Positions 36,913 through 46,815 of a stretch of 64,000 nucleotides of DNA are shown in pieces. This DNA is from Vibrio proteolyticus NBRC 13287. GTDB taxonomy: Bacteria; Pseudomonadota; Gammaproteobacteria; Enterobacterales; Vibrionaceae. The stretch lies in NCBI RefSeq assembly GCF_000467125.1, contig NZ_BATJ01000001.1:434001-498000 (forward strand), read 5' to 3'. Every line of letters begins with the position of its first letter. The first letter of the stretch is position 1. The notes under the pieces were generated by a model, which did no database searches, was not told the DNA's origin, and worked only from the letters and a program-made list of their open reading frames with translations. The translations under genes and the position numbers were made by a program.

Positions 36913-38148
36913 TTAGGCTTGGAGCAGACGCTCCAGCGCGTCAAACAATCTATCCACTTCCTCAAGTGTGTTGTAATGCATAAAGCCGATTCGCACCACA
37001 CCGCCGCTCTCTTCCAGCCCCAGCTGTTTCACTAAGCCGAGTGCATAAAAGTGGCCATTCCAGACACAGATATTCTGCTCACCCAGAGCACGCGCGACCA
37101 ATTCAGGGGCGAACTGGTCAAACGTCAACGCAAACGTCGGCGTTCTTAACTGACTGTCCGCAACCGCACGTCCATAAAGTTGAACGCCATCCAAACTCGC
37201 CAGACGTGACAGAAAACGCTCCGTAATCGCCTGCTCGTGCGCATTGAACTGCACAAAACTTTGCTCTAAGCGTTCACGCAATGTCGCCTGAGGATCGCCC
37301 CACTGCGCTAGATAGCCCACCGCCGCGATAATACCGGCCAAGCCCTCAAAGCTTTGCGTTCCGGTTTCAAACCGCCCCGGCCCCACATTGGTCGCTGGTT
37401 CCACTTTGTACGGCTTGAGTGTGTGTAGCCACTTCGGTGCCACGTACGCAATACCGACATGCGGACCAAAAAACTTGTAGGCGGAACACGCCAGAAAATC
37501 ACAGTTTAACTGCTGCACGTCAAGCAAATGGTGCGGCGCGTAATGAACCGCATCAACATAAACTTGCGCTCCGACACGATGAGCCGCGTCGACCACGGAC
37601 TTAACATCGACTACAGAGCCGGTGGTGTTAGACGCGTAAGTCACCGCCACCAAACGCGTTTTTTCGTTCAACAGTGAGAAAAAGTGGTCCATATCCAGCG
37701 AACAGTCGGACTCGTCCACTCGCACTTGATGAACGATCACCCCTTTATCTTCCGCGGCTTGCTGCCAACTGGAGACATTGGAATAGTGATCCAATGCCGT
37801 GACAATGATTTCGTCGCCGGCTTGCCAGTCACGACTGATCGCCCGGCTTAACTGGAAGGTCAACGATGTCATGTTGGCGCCAAACACCATGTTGTCAGCC
37901 GACGGCGCATTCACCAGAGTCTGAGCCGACTCCCGAGCGCGACGCATCAGGTCGGTGGTCATCTGGCTGGAAAAATAGTGCCCGCCCAAGTTGGCATTGT
38001 AATGACCGAGGTAGTGAGTCATGGCCTCCAGTACACTGGCAGGCACTTGTGAGCCACCAGGCCCGTCGAGAAACACCACTGGCATGCCGTTGTGACGTTG
38101 CGCCAACGCACTGAATTGTGCACGAGCTGAATCAGGACTGAAGTGCAT
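36913..38148 (-). CDS. Cysteine desulfurase-like class V aminotransferase
   Basis: The 411-residue PLP enzyme has class V hallmarks: FLDGPGGSQVP, TALDHYSNVSSW, YVDAVHYAPHHLLDV and the PLP lysine in LACSAYKFFGPHVGI. It fits the cysteine desulfurase-like subgroup rather than IscS/SufS, as the typical active-site Cys loop is not evident. I chose the ATG at 38148 because AAAGGTGG lies just upstream; a GTG three codons earlier is possible. It overlaps the 3' end of the dioxygenase gene by 17 bp, so the two are coupled and probably act in one pathway, possibly amino acid modification. Confidence 0.83.
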   Translation of the reverse strand: MHFSPDSARAQFSALAQRHNGMPVVFLDGPGGSQVPASVLEAMTHYLGHYNANLGGHYFSSQMTTDLMRRARESAQTLVNAPSADNMVFGANMTSLTFQLSRAISRDWQAGDEIIVTALDHYSNVSSWQQAAEDKGVIVHQVRVDESDCSLDMDHFFSLLNEKTRLVAVTYASNTTGSVVDVKSVVDAAHRVGAQVYVDAVHYAPHHLLDVQQLNCDFLACSAYKFFGPHVGIAYVAPKWLHTLKPYKVEPATNVGPGRFETGTQSFEGLAGIIAAVGYLAQWGDPQATLRERLEQSFVQFNAHEQAITERFLSRLASLDGVQLYGRAVADSQLRTPTFALTFDQFAPELVARALGEQNICVWNGHFYALGLVKQLGLEESGGVVRIGFMHYNTLEEVDRLFDALERLLQA

Positions 38149-38788
38149 TGACACCACCTTTCGCCGTTAAAACAAATACATCCATGTGACCACGCTGCCC
38201 TTCCTCTAATGAGCGGATTGGACGCGCGTTGTGCCATAGCTTACTGTCTGCCAGCATGGCGACTTCGCCGTTACTCAACACTTTGCGATAGAACGGCGCT
38301 TCATCAAAATCTTCATACAACATGATCTCACCGCCGCTGATGTTATGACGGTCAATACCAATAATCGCAATGTGATCAAACCCGTCCTGGTGCACCCCCT
38401 CAGGCGCCACTTCCGTTTGCTCGTACACGGCAGATATACGGATCTGATGTATTTCAATTTCCTGTCCATCCGGCAGTTGATTGGCTTTGACAAACAGAGC
38501 ACACATTTCTCGCATTCCCTCGCTGTCGAGGGTGGAAGGTAGAATAGACTCAAACTGGCGAGACACGTTGCCCTGAAAACGGTTGATGTCGGAACTTTGC
38601 ATAAACTGGCGATGTTCCAGCTCCGTTACCATGCCGTTGACGAAACGCACCACTGAATAACGACGCAGACGATACTGACCATCTGCGTGCTCAGTGTTTG
38701 GTAACTTGGCAAACGAAGGCGAAAGTTGTTCCAGCGCTTTGTGGCTAAGTTGAGTGATATGTAGGGTGTTTGGATGGGAATGTAACAT
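38132..38788 (-). CDS. 2OG-Fe dioxygenase family protein
   Basis: The 218-residue protein reads as the 2OG-Fe dioxygenase family that includes bacterial isoleucine hydroxylases. Candidate iron ligands are H and D in GVHQDGFDHIAI and a distal H in DSKLWHNARPI, with R in the same segment for 2-oxoglutarate. AAGGAG lies 6 nt before the second of two adjacent ATGs, so I start at 38788 (38791 is the alternative). The overlap with the class V aminotransferase gene suggests a shared amino-acid substrate; which one is unknown. Confidence 0.82.
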   Translation of the reverse strand: MLHSHPNTLHITQLSHKALEQLSPSFAKLPNTEHADGQYRLRRYSVVRFVNGMVTELEHRQFMQSSDINRFQGNVSRQFESILPSTLDSEGMREMCALFVKANQLPDGQEIEIHQIRISAVYEQTEVAPEGVHQDGFDHIAIIGIDRHNISGGEIMLYEDFDEAPFYRKVLSNGEVAMLADSKLWHNARPIRSLEEGQRGHMDVFVLTAKGGVNALQS

Positions 38789-40161
<1,373 letters not shown>

Positions 40162-40191
40162 AAACATTTTTCATTTTTACTTCAAAACCCA

Positions 40192-40220
40192 AAAGCCCGG
40201 CGGTATTCCCGCCGGGCTTT
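40192..40220 (+). terminator. Rho-independent terminator of trxB
   Basis: A 10-bp stem (AGCCCGGCGG / CCGCCGGGCT) with a 5-nt loop is followed by TTATTTTG. Confidence 0.9.
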
Positions 40221-40275
40221 ATTTTGTATAATGCCAGGTTCTTACACACATAATAATTCTCATTAAGCCTTCGAA

Positions 40276-42063
40276 ATGGATAAGAAAAAAAGACGCAGCT
40301 TGAACACCTGGCTCAAGCAGCAGAGCAAGCTTGCAAAGCGCTGGCTCGGCATTGCTGTTGGTCTCGGTGTGTTATCAAGCCTGTTTTTACTGGCGCAAGC
40401 CGCTCTGCTCGCTTCCATTCTTCACCAGTTGATCATTGAACAGGTGGACAAATCGGAGCTCATCCCCTATTTCCTCGGACTGGTTGGCGCTATCGCCATA
40501 CGTGCACTATGCGCATGGGGGCGGGAAATCGCTGGCTTCCGTTGTGGTGAGCAAATTCGGGTTTACATCCGCCAGCTCATTCTGGATAAATTGCGCGAGC
40601 TCGGCCCGGCGTACATAAAAGGCAAACCGGCCGGCTCCTGGGCGACATTGCTGCTGGAGCAAGTTGAAGAAATGCACGACTTCTTCGCTCGTTATCTGCC
40701 TCAGATGTCGTTGTCAGTCCTGGTACCGTTTGTGATTTTGGTTGTGGTGTTCCCATTAAACTGGGCCGCGGGTCTGATTTTCCTTCTGACCGCGCCACTG
40801 GTTCCGTTATTCATGGCATTTGTTGGCATGAAGGCAGCTGATGCCAACCGCAAGAACTTCAAAGCGCTGCAGCGTCTATCCGGTCACTTTTATGACCGCC
40901 TGCAATCGATGACCACTATCCGTCTGTTTGATCGCACACAAGCAGAAACGGAAGTGATGAAAGGCGCTTCAGAAGTGTTCCGCACCCGCACCATGGACGT
41001 GCTACGAATCGCGTTTCTCTCGTCTGCGGTGCTGGAATTCTTCACCTCAATCTCTATCGCTATCACGGCAGTGTATTTCGGCTTCAGCTTTATTGGTGAG
41101 CTGAATTTCGGTACCTATGGTACTGGTGTGACCCTGTTTGCCGGACTGTTTATTCTGATTCTGGCTCCGGAGTTTTATCAGCCGCTTCGCGATTTGGGGA
41201 CGTTCTACCATGCCAAACAGCAAGCCGTCGGGGCAGCTGAAAGCATTGTCGAATTTCTGCAAACCGACGTCAGTAAAATTCGCTCCGGTGAGCAGCAGCT
41301 TGCTGACAGCGGCGCAATCACCATCGAAGCAACAGACCTGACCGTTTTTAGTCCCGAAGGTAAGCCATTGCTCGGCCCAGTCAGCTTTGCGATCCACGCC
41401 AATCAAACAACCGCACTGGTTGGCCCAAGCGGTGCGGGCAAAACCAGCCTGGTCAATGCAATTTTGGGTTTCCTGCCTTATGAGGGGTCACTCAGGATCA
41501 ACCAGAGCGAACTCAAATCACTGGATCTCGCGAGTTGGCGACAAGTCATCAGTTGGGTCGGCCAAAATCCGCTGCTGGTACATGGCTCAATCCGCGACAA
41601 CGTCACGCTCGGTAAACATAATATTGCAGATCAAGACGTTCAACGCGTACTGGAGCAATCTTTCGCGGCTGAGTTTGTCGCAAAACAAGGGTTGGATTAT
41701 CAGGTATCGGATCGTTCGGGTGGCCTTTCGGTCGGTCAGGCTCAGCGTCTGGCTCTGGCCAGGGCGATGTTGCAGGACGGGAGATTCTGGTTGCTGGATG
41801 AACCGACAGCCAGTCTGGATGCCCGCAGCGAACGCCTGGTAATGAAGGGGTTGTCAGAGCAGATCCAAGACACAACCACTTTGATGGTGACCCACCAACT
41901 GGCACCATTACAGGATGTGGCACAAATTCTGGTCATGCAAGACGGTGCAATGGTTCAGCAAGGCAATTTCGATACCCTGGCCAACACCGACGGCTTGTTC
42001 CGCGAGATGTTACGTGCCAATCAGGCCCTGAATCAAACCAATAAGGGGAACTTAGATGCGTGA
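40276..42063 (+). CDS. cydD: Heme ABC transporter CydDC, subunit CydD
   Basis: CydD with CydC forms an inner-membrane ABC transporter needed for cytochrome bd assembly; it has been linked to cysteine/glutathione export and haem binding. The 595 residues have an N-terminal six-helix domain. The ATPase domain has Walker A GPSGAGKTS, signature SGGLSVGQAQRLALARA and Walker B FWLLDEPTASLD. Its stop overlaps the cydC start by 8 bp, so the two are translationally coupled. Confidence 0.95.
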   Translation: MDKKKRRSLNTWLKQQSKLAKRWLGIAVGLGVLSSLFLLAQAALLASILHQLIIEQVDKSELIPYFLGLVGAIAIRALCAWGREIAGFRCGEQIRVYIRQLILDKLRELGPAYIKGKPAGSWATLLLEQVEEMHDFFARYLPQMSLSVLVPFVILVVVFPLNWAAGLIFLLTAPLVPLFMAFVGMKAADANRKNFKALQRLSGHFYDRLQSMTTIRLFDRTQAETEVMKGASEVFRTRTMDVLRIAFLSSAVLEFFTSISIAITAVYFGFSFIGELNFGTYGTGVTLFAGLFILILAPEFYQPLRDLGTFYHAKQQAVGAAESIVEFLQTDVSKIRSGEQQLADSGAITIEATDLTVFSPEGKPLLGPVSFAIHANQTTALVGPSGAGKTSLVNAILGFLPYEGSLRINQSELKSLDLASWRQVISWVGQNPLLVHGSIRDNVTLGKHNIADQDVQRVLEQSFAAEFVAKQGLDYQVSDRSGGLSVGQAQRLALARAMLQDGRFWLLDEPTASLDARSERLVMKGLSEQIQDTTTLMVTHQLAPLQDVAQILVMQDGAMVQQGNFDTLANTDGLFREMLRANQALNQTNKGNLDA

Positions 42064-43777
42064 TTTACTCCCTTATCTGAAACTGTATAAGAAACATTGG
42101 TTTGGCTTGTCACTCGGCATGCTGCTCGCGTTTCTGACTCTATTTGCTTCGATCGGCCTGCTGACGTTATCCGGTTGGTTCCTGGCGGCCGCAGCCGTTG
42201 CCGGGCTAACTATCGCGCGGGAAACCTTCAACTATATGCTGCCCGGGGCTTTTGTCCGGGGGTTTGCAATGGGCCGCACCGCCGGTCGCTGGGGTGAACG
42301 AGTTGTCAGTCACAATGCAACGTTCAAGCTGCTGACTGACCTGCGTATTTTCTTTTTTGAAAAGCTGGCACCGCTGATCCCTGGTCGGGTGTCTAACCTG
42401 CGTGATGCAGACCTGCTTAACCGTCTGGTGGCCGATGTTGATGCCATGGACCATGTCTATTTGCGCCTCGTTAGTCCGATCATCGTGGGTGTGCTCGGTA
42501 TCATCGGCTTAACGGCCTGCCTATGTTGGTGGGATATGGCCCTTGGTCTGACGCTGGGTGCCATTATGATGGCTCTGCTGCTGATCTGGCCCGTAGTGTT
42601 CTACAAACTGGGGAAACGCAACGGCACAGAGCTGACACAACATAAAGCGGCTCTGCGTGTGACCACGTTAGACTGGCTGCAAGGATACAGTGAGCTAACC
42701 ATCTTCGGTGCAGAGAAGCGTTATCGTGAAGCGATTGTCGACGCGCAAAACAAACTGATTGCCAATCAGTTTGTTAACGCCCACTTCTCTGGCCTGGCGC
42801 AAGGTCTGCTGCTGCTGGCCAACGGCTGGACCCTGGCGTTGGTTTTGTGGCTGGCCGCCGATGGTGTCGGCGGACAGACTCCGGATCCAATGATCGCCCT
42901 GATGGCGTTTGCCACCATGGCGAGCTTTGAACTGCTGATGCCGATTGCCGGCGCATTCCAGTTCCTGGGACAAACATTAACATCGGCGCGACGACTGAAT
43001 GACGTTATCCTGTCGGAACCCGACGTCACTTTCCCAGAGCAGCCTGTTGAGCATCACAAGGAGTTCAACATTCAATTCAAGGATATCACTTTCCGCTACC
43101 CTGACGGGCAACTGGACGTGCTCAATCAAGTATCTCTGGATATTCCAGCACGCCATCGGGTGGCGATCGTAGGCCAGACTGGCTCTGGCAAATCGACCTT
43201 GATGCAGTTACTGACCCGATACTGGGATCCGCAGCACGGTCAGGTCGCCATTGCGGGTCAACCGCTAAATGCATGGAGTGAAAGCCAGTTGCGCCGGGCA
43301 ATGACTGTGGTCAGCCAGCGTGTGGACGTCTTGAACGGCACCGTGCGGGATAACCTGATTATGGCGGCTCCTGATGCCAGCGACGCCAAGCTAAGCGCCG
43401 CACTGGAAAAAGTCGGTCTGCAGAAACTTCTTCAGGATAACGGTTTGGATGCCTGGTTAGGTGACGGAGGACGTCAGCTTTCCGGTGGTGAAAAGCGCCG
43501 GATCGGCATCGCGCGAGCGTTGCTGCACAACGCCCCTATCCTCCTGTTGGATGAGCCGACTGAGGGTTTGGACAAACAGACGGAGCAACAAATCATGGCG
43601 TTATTTAGCGAGCACTTCGCTGAAAAAACCGTGTTGTTTATTACTCACCGTTTGGTAGATATGGACAAAATGGACGCCGTCTGTCTGATTGAGCAAGGCG
43701 AAATCGTTGAGTACGGACCACACCAAGAGCTGCTCGCACAGCAAGGTCGTTACTATCAGCTCACGCAAACACTCTAG
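42056..43777 (+). CDS. cydC: Heme ABC transporter CydDC, subunit CydC
   Basis: The 573-residue partner of CydD has an N-terminal membrane domain (FASIGLLTLSGWFLAAAAVA) and an ATPase domain with Walker A GQTGSGKST, signature GGRQLSGGEKRRIGIARAL and Walker B ILLLDEPTEGLD. AAGGGGAA precedes the ATG inside cydD. A perfect terminator follows, then a palindromic repeat element. Confidence 0.95.
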   Translation: MRDLLPYLKLYKKHWFGLSLGMLLAFLTLFASIGLLTLSGWFLAAAAVAGLTIARETFNYMLPGAFVRGFAMGRTAGRWGERVVSHNATFKLLTDLRIFFFEKLAPLIPGRVSNLRDADLLNRLVADVDAMDHVYLRLVSPIIVGVLGIIGLTACLCWWDMALGLTLGAIMMALLLIWPVVFYKLGKRNGTELTQHKAALRVTTLDWLQGYSELTIFGAEKRYREAIVDAQNKLIANQFVNAHFSGLAQGLLLLANGWTLALVLWLAADGVGGQTPDPMIALMAFATMASFELLMPIAGAFQFLGQTLTSARRLNDVILSEPDVTFPEQPVEHHKEFNIQFKDITFRYPDGQLDVLNQVSLDIPARHRVAIVGQTGSGKSTLMQLLTRYWDPQHGQVAIAGQPLNAWSESQLRRAMTVVSQRVDVLNGTVRDNLIMAAPDASDAKLSAALEKVGLQKLLQDNGLDAWLGDGGRQLSGGEKRRIGIARALLHNAPILLLDEPTEGLDKQTEQQIMALFSEHFAEKTVLFITHRLVDMDKMDAVCLIEQGEIVEYGPHQELLAQQGRYYQLTQTL

Positions 43778-43780
43778 CGT

Positions 43781-43811
43781 AAAAAAGCCGCTCTCCCTGA
43801 GCGGCTTTTTT
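43781..43811. terminator. Bidirectional terminator after cydC
   Basis: A 13-bp stem (AAAAAAGCCGCTC / GAGCGGCTTTTTT) with a 5-nt loop lies between cydC and the convergent amiD gene. Confidence 0.93.
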
Positions 43812-43827
43812 GTGTCTTAGTGTTGCA

Positions 43828-43872
43828 CCGTCCTAAATAAGGTTGACACTTTCCAACCCCATATCAGGACGG
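43828..43872. repeat. Palindromic repeat element, copy 3 (45 bp)
   Basis: This copy begins CCGTCCTAAATAAGGTTG and ends CCAACCCCATATCAGGACGG. It is identical to the 21321 copy except for a small difference in the right arm. It lies 16 bp past the cydC terminator and 7 bp from the amiD stop codon, the same 3'-end context as the other copies. Confidence 0.75.
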
Positions 43873-43879
43873 GTCATAG

Positions 43880-44713
43880 TTAACGTGAATACTGCGCCAG
43901 CAACACCTGTAATCTCGCCCAACTTTCAAGATCCGGTAGCCCGTCAACCTTGTCTGCTCGAAAATGTAACTGAAATGCACGCAGCACTTGCTGTGTAACC
44001 GGATCCCAGAGACCCGTTATCGGTAATGCGTAACCGTATTCCACCAACGCGGTTTGCCATGACAACGCGTCCTCCGGCGCTGACAAGCGCATCACTCGCG
44101 CGACTTCAAACTCGTCGGGCCAAGCTCCTACTCCATAAGTCTGATGCAAACGGCGCCACGGAAAACGCGGACCCGGATCTAGCTTCCTGCCAGGAGAAAT
44201 ATCACTGTGGCCAAGAATACGCTGAGGTGGAATTTGATACCGTTTGGCGAGATCCGTAATCAGCGCCGCCACGGTTTCAATTTGTCGGGTTTCGAACTCA
44301 TCCCATTTCCGTTGCTCGATCGGAAGTTGTGCTTCGGCTTCAGGATACCCCAGATTGACGATTTCAATCCCTATCGAACTGGCGTTCAGTCCTGCTTGCC
44401 CACGCCACTGACTCTGCCCAGCATGCCAGGCTCTCTGGTCATCCTCGACTAACCGTAAGACTGGGCAGGGCGATGACTGGCACCCCTGCGGGATCAGATA
44501 ATGGGCACTGACTCCTGAATCAGCGCGAGTCAGTATGTCGAGTGACGCCTGGTTATTCAGCGCAGTGTAATGCAGAACAATGCTGGAGATTCTAGGGCTG
44601 GAATTGGGTGAGTGGACAAGCTCCACACGATACGGCGTCACGGTACAGCCAGTAAACAACACACATAGTAAGACAAACAAACGGCGAGACAAATAACGAG
44701 AATAAACCAACAT
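43880..44713 (-). CDS. amiD: N-acetylmuramoyl-L-alanine amidase, lipoprotein AmiD type
   Basis: AmiD cleaves the MurNAc-L-Ala bond of peptidoglycan fragments from the outer membrane. The 277 residues start with a lipoprotein signal whose lipobox is LFTGC. An Amidase_2 domain follows with zinc ligands in VLHYTA, and H and D in GHSDISPGRKLDPG, plus AWHAGQSQW. A C-terminal peptidoglycan-binding helical repeat (LPITGLWDPVTQQVLRAFQ) completes it. It is convergent with cydC and lies downstream of rluB. Confidence 0.92.
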   Translation of the reverse strand: MLVYSRYLSRRLFVLLCVLFTGCTVTPYRVELVHSPNSSPRISSIVLHYTALNNQASLDILTRADSGVSAHYLIPQGCQSSPCPVLRLVEDDQRAWHAGQSQWRGQAGLNASSIGIEIVNLGYPEAEAQLPIEQRKWDEFETRQIETVAALITDLAKRYQIPPQRILGHSDISPGRKLDPGPRFPWRRLHQTYGVGAWPDEFEVARVMRLSAPEDALSWQTALVEYGYALPITGLWDPVTQQVLRAFQLHFRADKVDGLPDLESWARLQVLLAQYSR

Positions 44714-44783
44714 GAAAAACGACCGCAGATAAACGAATGGTGAACACGATCAATAATCTAAGCTGTCAAAGAGTGCAAATAAA

Positions 44784-44807
44784 AAACGCAGCCCGAGAGC
44801 TGCGTTT
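44784..44807 (-). terminator. Rho-independent terminator of rluB
   Basis: A 9-bp stem (AAACGCAGC / GCTGCGTTT) is followed by TTT and ATTT on the minus strand, 20 bp past the rluB stop. Confidence 0.88.
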
Positions 44808-44827
44808 CTGATTAGCAATATGGCGTA

Positions 44828-45760
44828 TTATTTTGTACGCGAACCTCGTTCACCCGTCGCTCGGTTACTTTTACGACGTGAAGGGTTATTACTGCGACCT
44901 TTTGGCGAATTGACTCGCTCTTCATGACGCTTCACCGCACGGCGGATCTTCTGGCTACGAGAGCGCTCACGTTTACGTGAAGTGTTCGCCTTATTCTCGT
45001 CCAGCAAAGTCTGTTTTTCCGGACGAAGTTCAACCAGCTCACGCAGGTAGTTCACTTCCTTCAGATCCAGCTCCATCCAACCACCACGTGGCAGTTTCTT
45101 GTCCAGGAAAATATCGCCGTAGCGCACACGCTTCAGACGACTTACCGTACATTCCTGAGATTCCCACAGACGGCGAACTTCGCGGTTACGACCTTCATTG
45201 ATCACCACGTAGAACGTGTGGTTCATACCTTCACCACCCGCGTACACCACGTCTTCGAAACGTGCCAGACCATCGTCCAGCTCGACCCCTTTCACCAGGT
45301 TACGAACTTTCTGTTCTGTCACTTCACCGAATACGCGTACCAGATACTCACGCTCCACCTGACGGCTTGGGTGCATTAATCGGTTTGCCAGCTCACCATC
45401 CGTCGTGAACAACAGCAGACCGGATGTATTAGCATCCAAACGTCCGACAGAGATCCAACGTGAACCACGAATTTTAGGCAGACGGTCAAAGACAGTGCGA
45501 CGGCCTTCCGGATCGTGGCGAGTACACAACTCCCCTTCCGGTTTGTAGTAAGCCAGAACTCGACAGACGACTTCTTCCTGCGCTTTAACAGAAACTGTGT
45601 GGCCGTCAATACGTACCACAGCATTCTCGTCTTCAAGACGCTCGCCAAGTTTAGCTACCACACCATTAACACTTACTCGTCCAGCTTTGATCAACGCTTC
45701 TAATTCACGACGAGAACCGTGACCAGCTCGTGCTAAAACCTTCTGTAACTTTTCGTTCAT
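44828..45760 (-). CDS. rluB: 23S rRNA pseudouridine(2605) synthase
   Basis: RluB isomerises U2605 of 23S rRNA. The 310 residues have an N-terminal S4 RNA-binding domain ([20 protein letters not shown]), the catalytic aspartate in [16 protein letters not shown], and the family motif [10 protein letters not shown] long basic tail ([20 protein letters not shown] onward) follows, typical of RluB. It lies next to yciO, as in E. coli. Confidence 0.95.
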   Translation of the reverse strand: MNEKLQKVLARAGHGSRRELEALIKAGRVSVNGVVAKLGERLEDENAVVRIDGHTVSVKAQEEVVCRVLAYYKPEGELCTRHDPEGRRTVFDRLPKIRGSRWISVGRLDANTSGLLLFTTDGELANRLMHPSRQVEREYLVRVFGEVTEQKVRNLVKGVELDDGLARFEDVVYAGGEGMNHTFYVVINEGRNREVRRLWESQECTVSRLKRVRYGDIFLDKKLPRGGWMELDLKEVNYLRELVELRPEKQTLLDENKANTSRKRERSRSQKIRRAVKRHEERVNSPKGRSNNPSRRKSNRATGERGSRTK

Positions 45761-45803
45761 TTATCTACCTATGTGTCGTCTTCACAGACGTCGAATAAAA
45801 ACT

Positions 45804-45824
45804 GCGGCCGCAAAATGCGGCCGC
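45804..45824 (-). terminator. Hairpin of two GCGGCCGC palindromes after yciO
   Basis: Two copies of GCGGCCGC separated by 5 nt can pair as an 8-bp all-G+C stem. It is followed on the minus strand by AGTTTTTATT. It lies 40 bp after yciO and 44 bp before rluB, so it probably terminates or attenuates yciO transcription. Confidence 0.7.
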
Positions 45825-45864
45825 GTATTATCGCAAAAAAACTGGCAAAAAGCACCTATTTCGT

Positions 45865-46485
45865 TTACTCAAACGGCGCCGGATCGCCTGAGCCAAGTCG
45901 GACCAATACTGGCTCATCTTCACTGAAATCAATCACCGTTGTCGGCTTCTCTCCAAGATAGCCACCATTGAGAATCACGTCTACGGCATGTTCGAGTTTA
46001 TCGCGGATATCTTCCGGATCCGACTCAGTGTAATCATTCCCCGGCAAGATCAGCGATGTCGACATCAAAGGTTCACCCAGCGCTTCGAGCAAATCAAGTG
46101 CAATACGGTTGTCAGGCACACGGATACCAATCGTCTTACGCTTAGCGTTCATCAGGCGACGAGGTACTTCTTTCGTCCCTTTAAAGATAAAGGTGTATGG
46201 ACCCGGCGTGTTATTTTTCAGCAAACGAAATGCGGTATTGTCCACTCGAGCGTAAAGAGACAGCTCAGACAAATCACGGCATAACAGGGTAAAGTTGTGT
46301 TTTTCGTCCAGACGGCGGATTTGGCAAATGCGTTCCAGCGCTTGTTTGTTTTCCAACTGACAGCCAAGGGCGTAACCAGAATCCGTTGGGTAAACAATCA
46401 CGCCGCCGTTGCGAATGATTGCTACGGCCTGACTGATCAAGCGCGCTTGCGGGTTTTCTGGGTGTACATAAAAAAACTGGCTCAT
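45865..46485 (-). CDS. yciO: YciO family protein (Sua5/YrdC/YciO)
   Basis: The 206-residue protein has the YrdC-like fold motifs GGVIVYPTDSGYALGC, RRLDEKHNFTLLC, GPYTFIFKGTKEVPRRL and RKTIGIRVPD. These match YciO rather than TsaC, which is shorter. The Sua5/TsaC relatives make threonylcarbamoyl-AMP for tRNA; YciO itself has little of that activity in E. coli, so its role is open. In E. coli yciO lies beside rnmA; here a ten-kilobase catabolic cluster separates them. Confidence 0.93.
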   Translation of the reverse strand: MSQFFYVHPENPQARLISQAVAIIRNGGVIVYPTDSGYALGCQLENKQALERICQIRRLDEKHNFTLLCRDLSELSLYARVDNTAFRLLKNNTPGPYTFIFKGTKEVPRRLMNAKRKTIGIRVPDNRIALDLLEALGEPLMSTSLILPGNDYTESDPEDIRDKLEHAVDVILNGGYLGEKPTTVIDFSEDEPVLVRLGSGDPAPFE

Positions 46486-46696
46486 TGTAATTCCTCACTT
46501 TCGAATCTTCAGACTCTCTTCGTCGAGTCCTATCGACCCAGTACATCGTGCAATCAATAGTTTAGATATAGAATAACATGGTGTAACAAAGTATGTACTG
46601 TTTCGTTGTCTCAGTGGCAAACTCGAGCGTGTAAAACTAAGCGGCCGAGCCACTGATTTTGTGAATTGAGTAACAACAAGATTGCGTCTGCAAAGA
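46486..46696. other. Gene-free stretch between yciO and the inserted cluster
   Basis: These 211 bp should carry the yciO promoter. I saw no terminator and no credible ORF. Two minus-strand frames that cross this stretch and the simple repeats (46611-46880, 46637-46819) overlap the hexosaminidase end and have repeat-driven composition. Confidence 0.5.
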
Positions 46697-46720
46697 TTTT
46701 TTTTTTTTGGGGGGGGGGGG
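46697..46720. repeat. Homopolymer tract T12 then G12
   Basis: Twelve T are followed directly by twelve G on the plus strand. Tracts this long are rare in the rest of the window and are prone to slippage. It lies between yciO and the GH20 gene, 96-119 bp past the GH20 stop on the transcribed (minus) strand, where it reads C12A12. Confidence 0.9.
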
Positions 46721-46739
46721 AGAGCATAATGATCGGATC

Positions 46740-46764
46740 GGCAGGCAGGCAGGCAGGCAGGCAG
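46740..46764. repeat. Tetranucleotide simple repeat, six GGCA units
   Basis: Six tandem GGCA units plus one G follow the T12G12 tract by 19 bp. Tetranucleotide repeats of this kind cause phase variation when inside a gene or promoter; here the repeat is in the 3' region of the GH20 gene and no ORF of quality spans it. Confidence 0.92.
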
Positions 46765-46775
46765 AGATATTGTGC

Positions 46776-46814
46776 CAATCGCACCATCTGGGGAAACAGA
46801 CGGTGCGAGGATTG
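46776..46814 (-). terminator. Large imperfect hairpin after the GH20 gene
   Basis: Three paired blocks (CAATC/GATTG, GCACC/ggtgc, TCTG/CAGA) form a long hairpin with small bulges directly after the GH20 stop codon. No T run follows, so it may be a Rho-dependent or stabilising 3' structure rather than a true intrinsic terminator. Confidence 0.45.
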
Positions 46815-46815
46815 C

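Noticed and set aside
45804..45824. Paired GCGGCCGC (NotI) sites as a cloning scar
   Set aside because: The surrounding sequence is ordinary intergenic Vibrio DNA and the hairpin plus T run fits a terminator for yciO.
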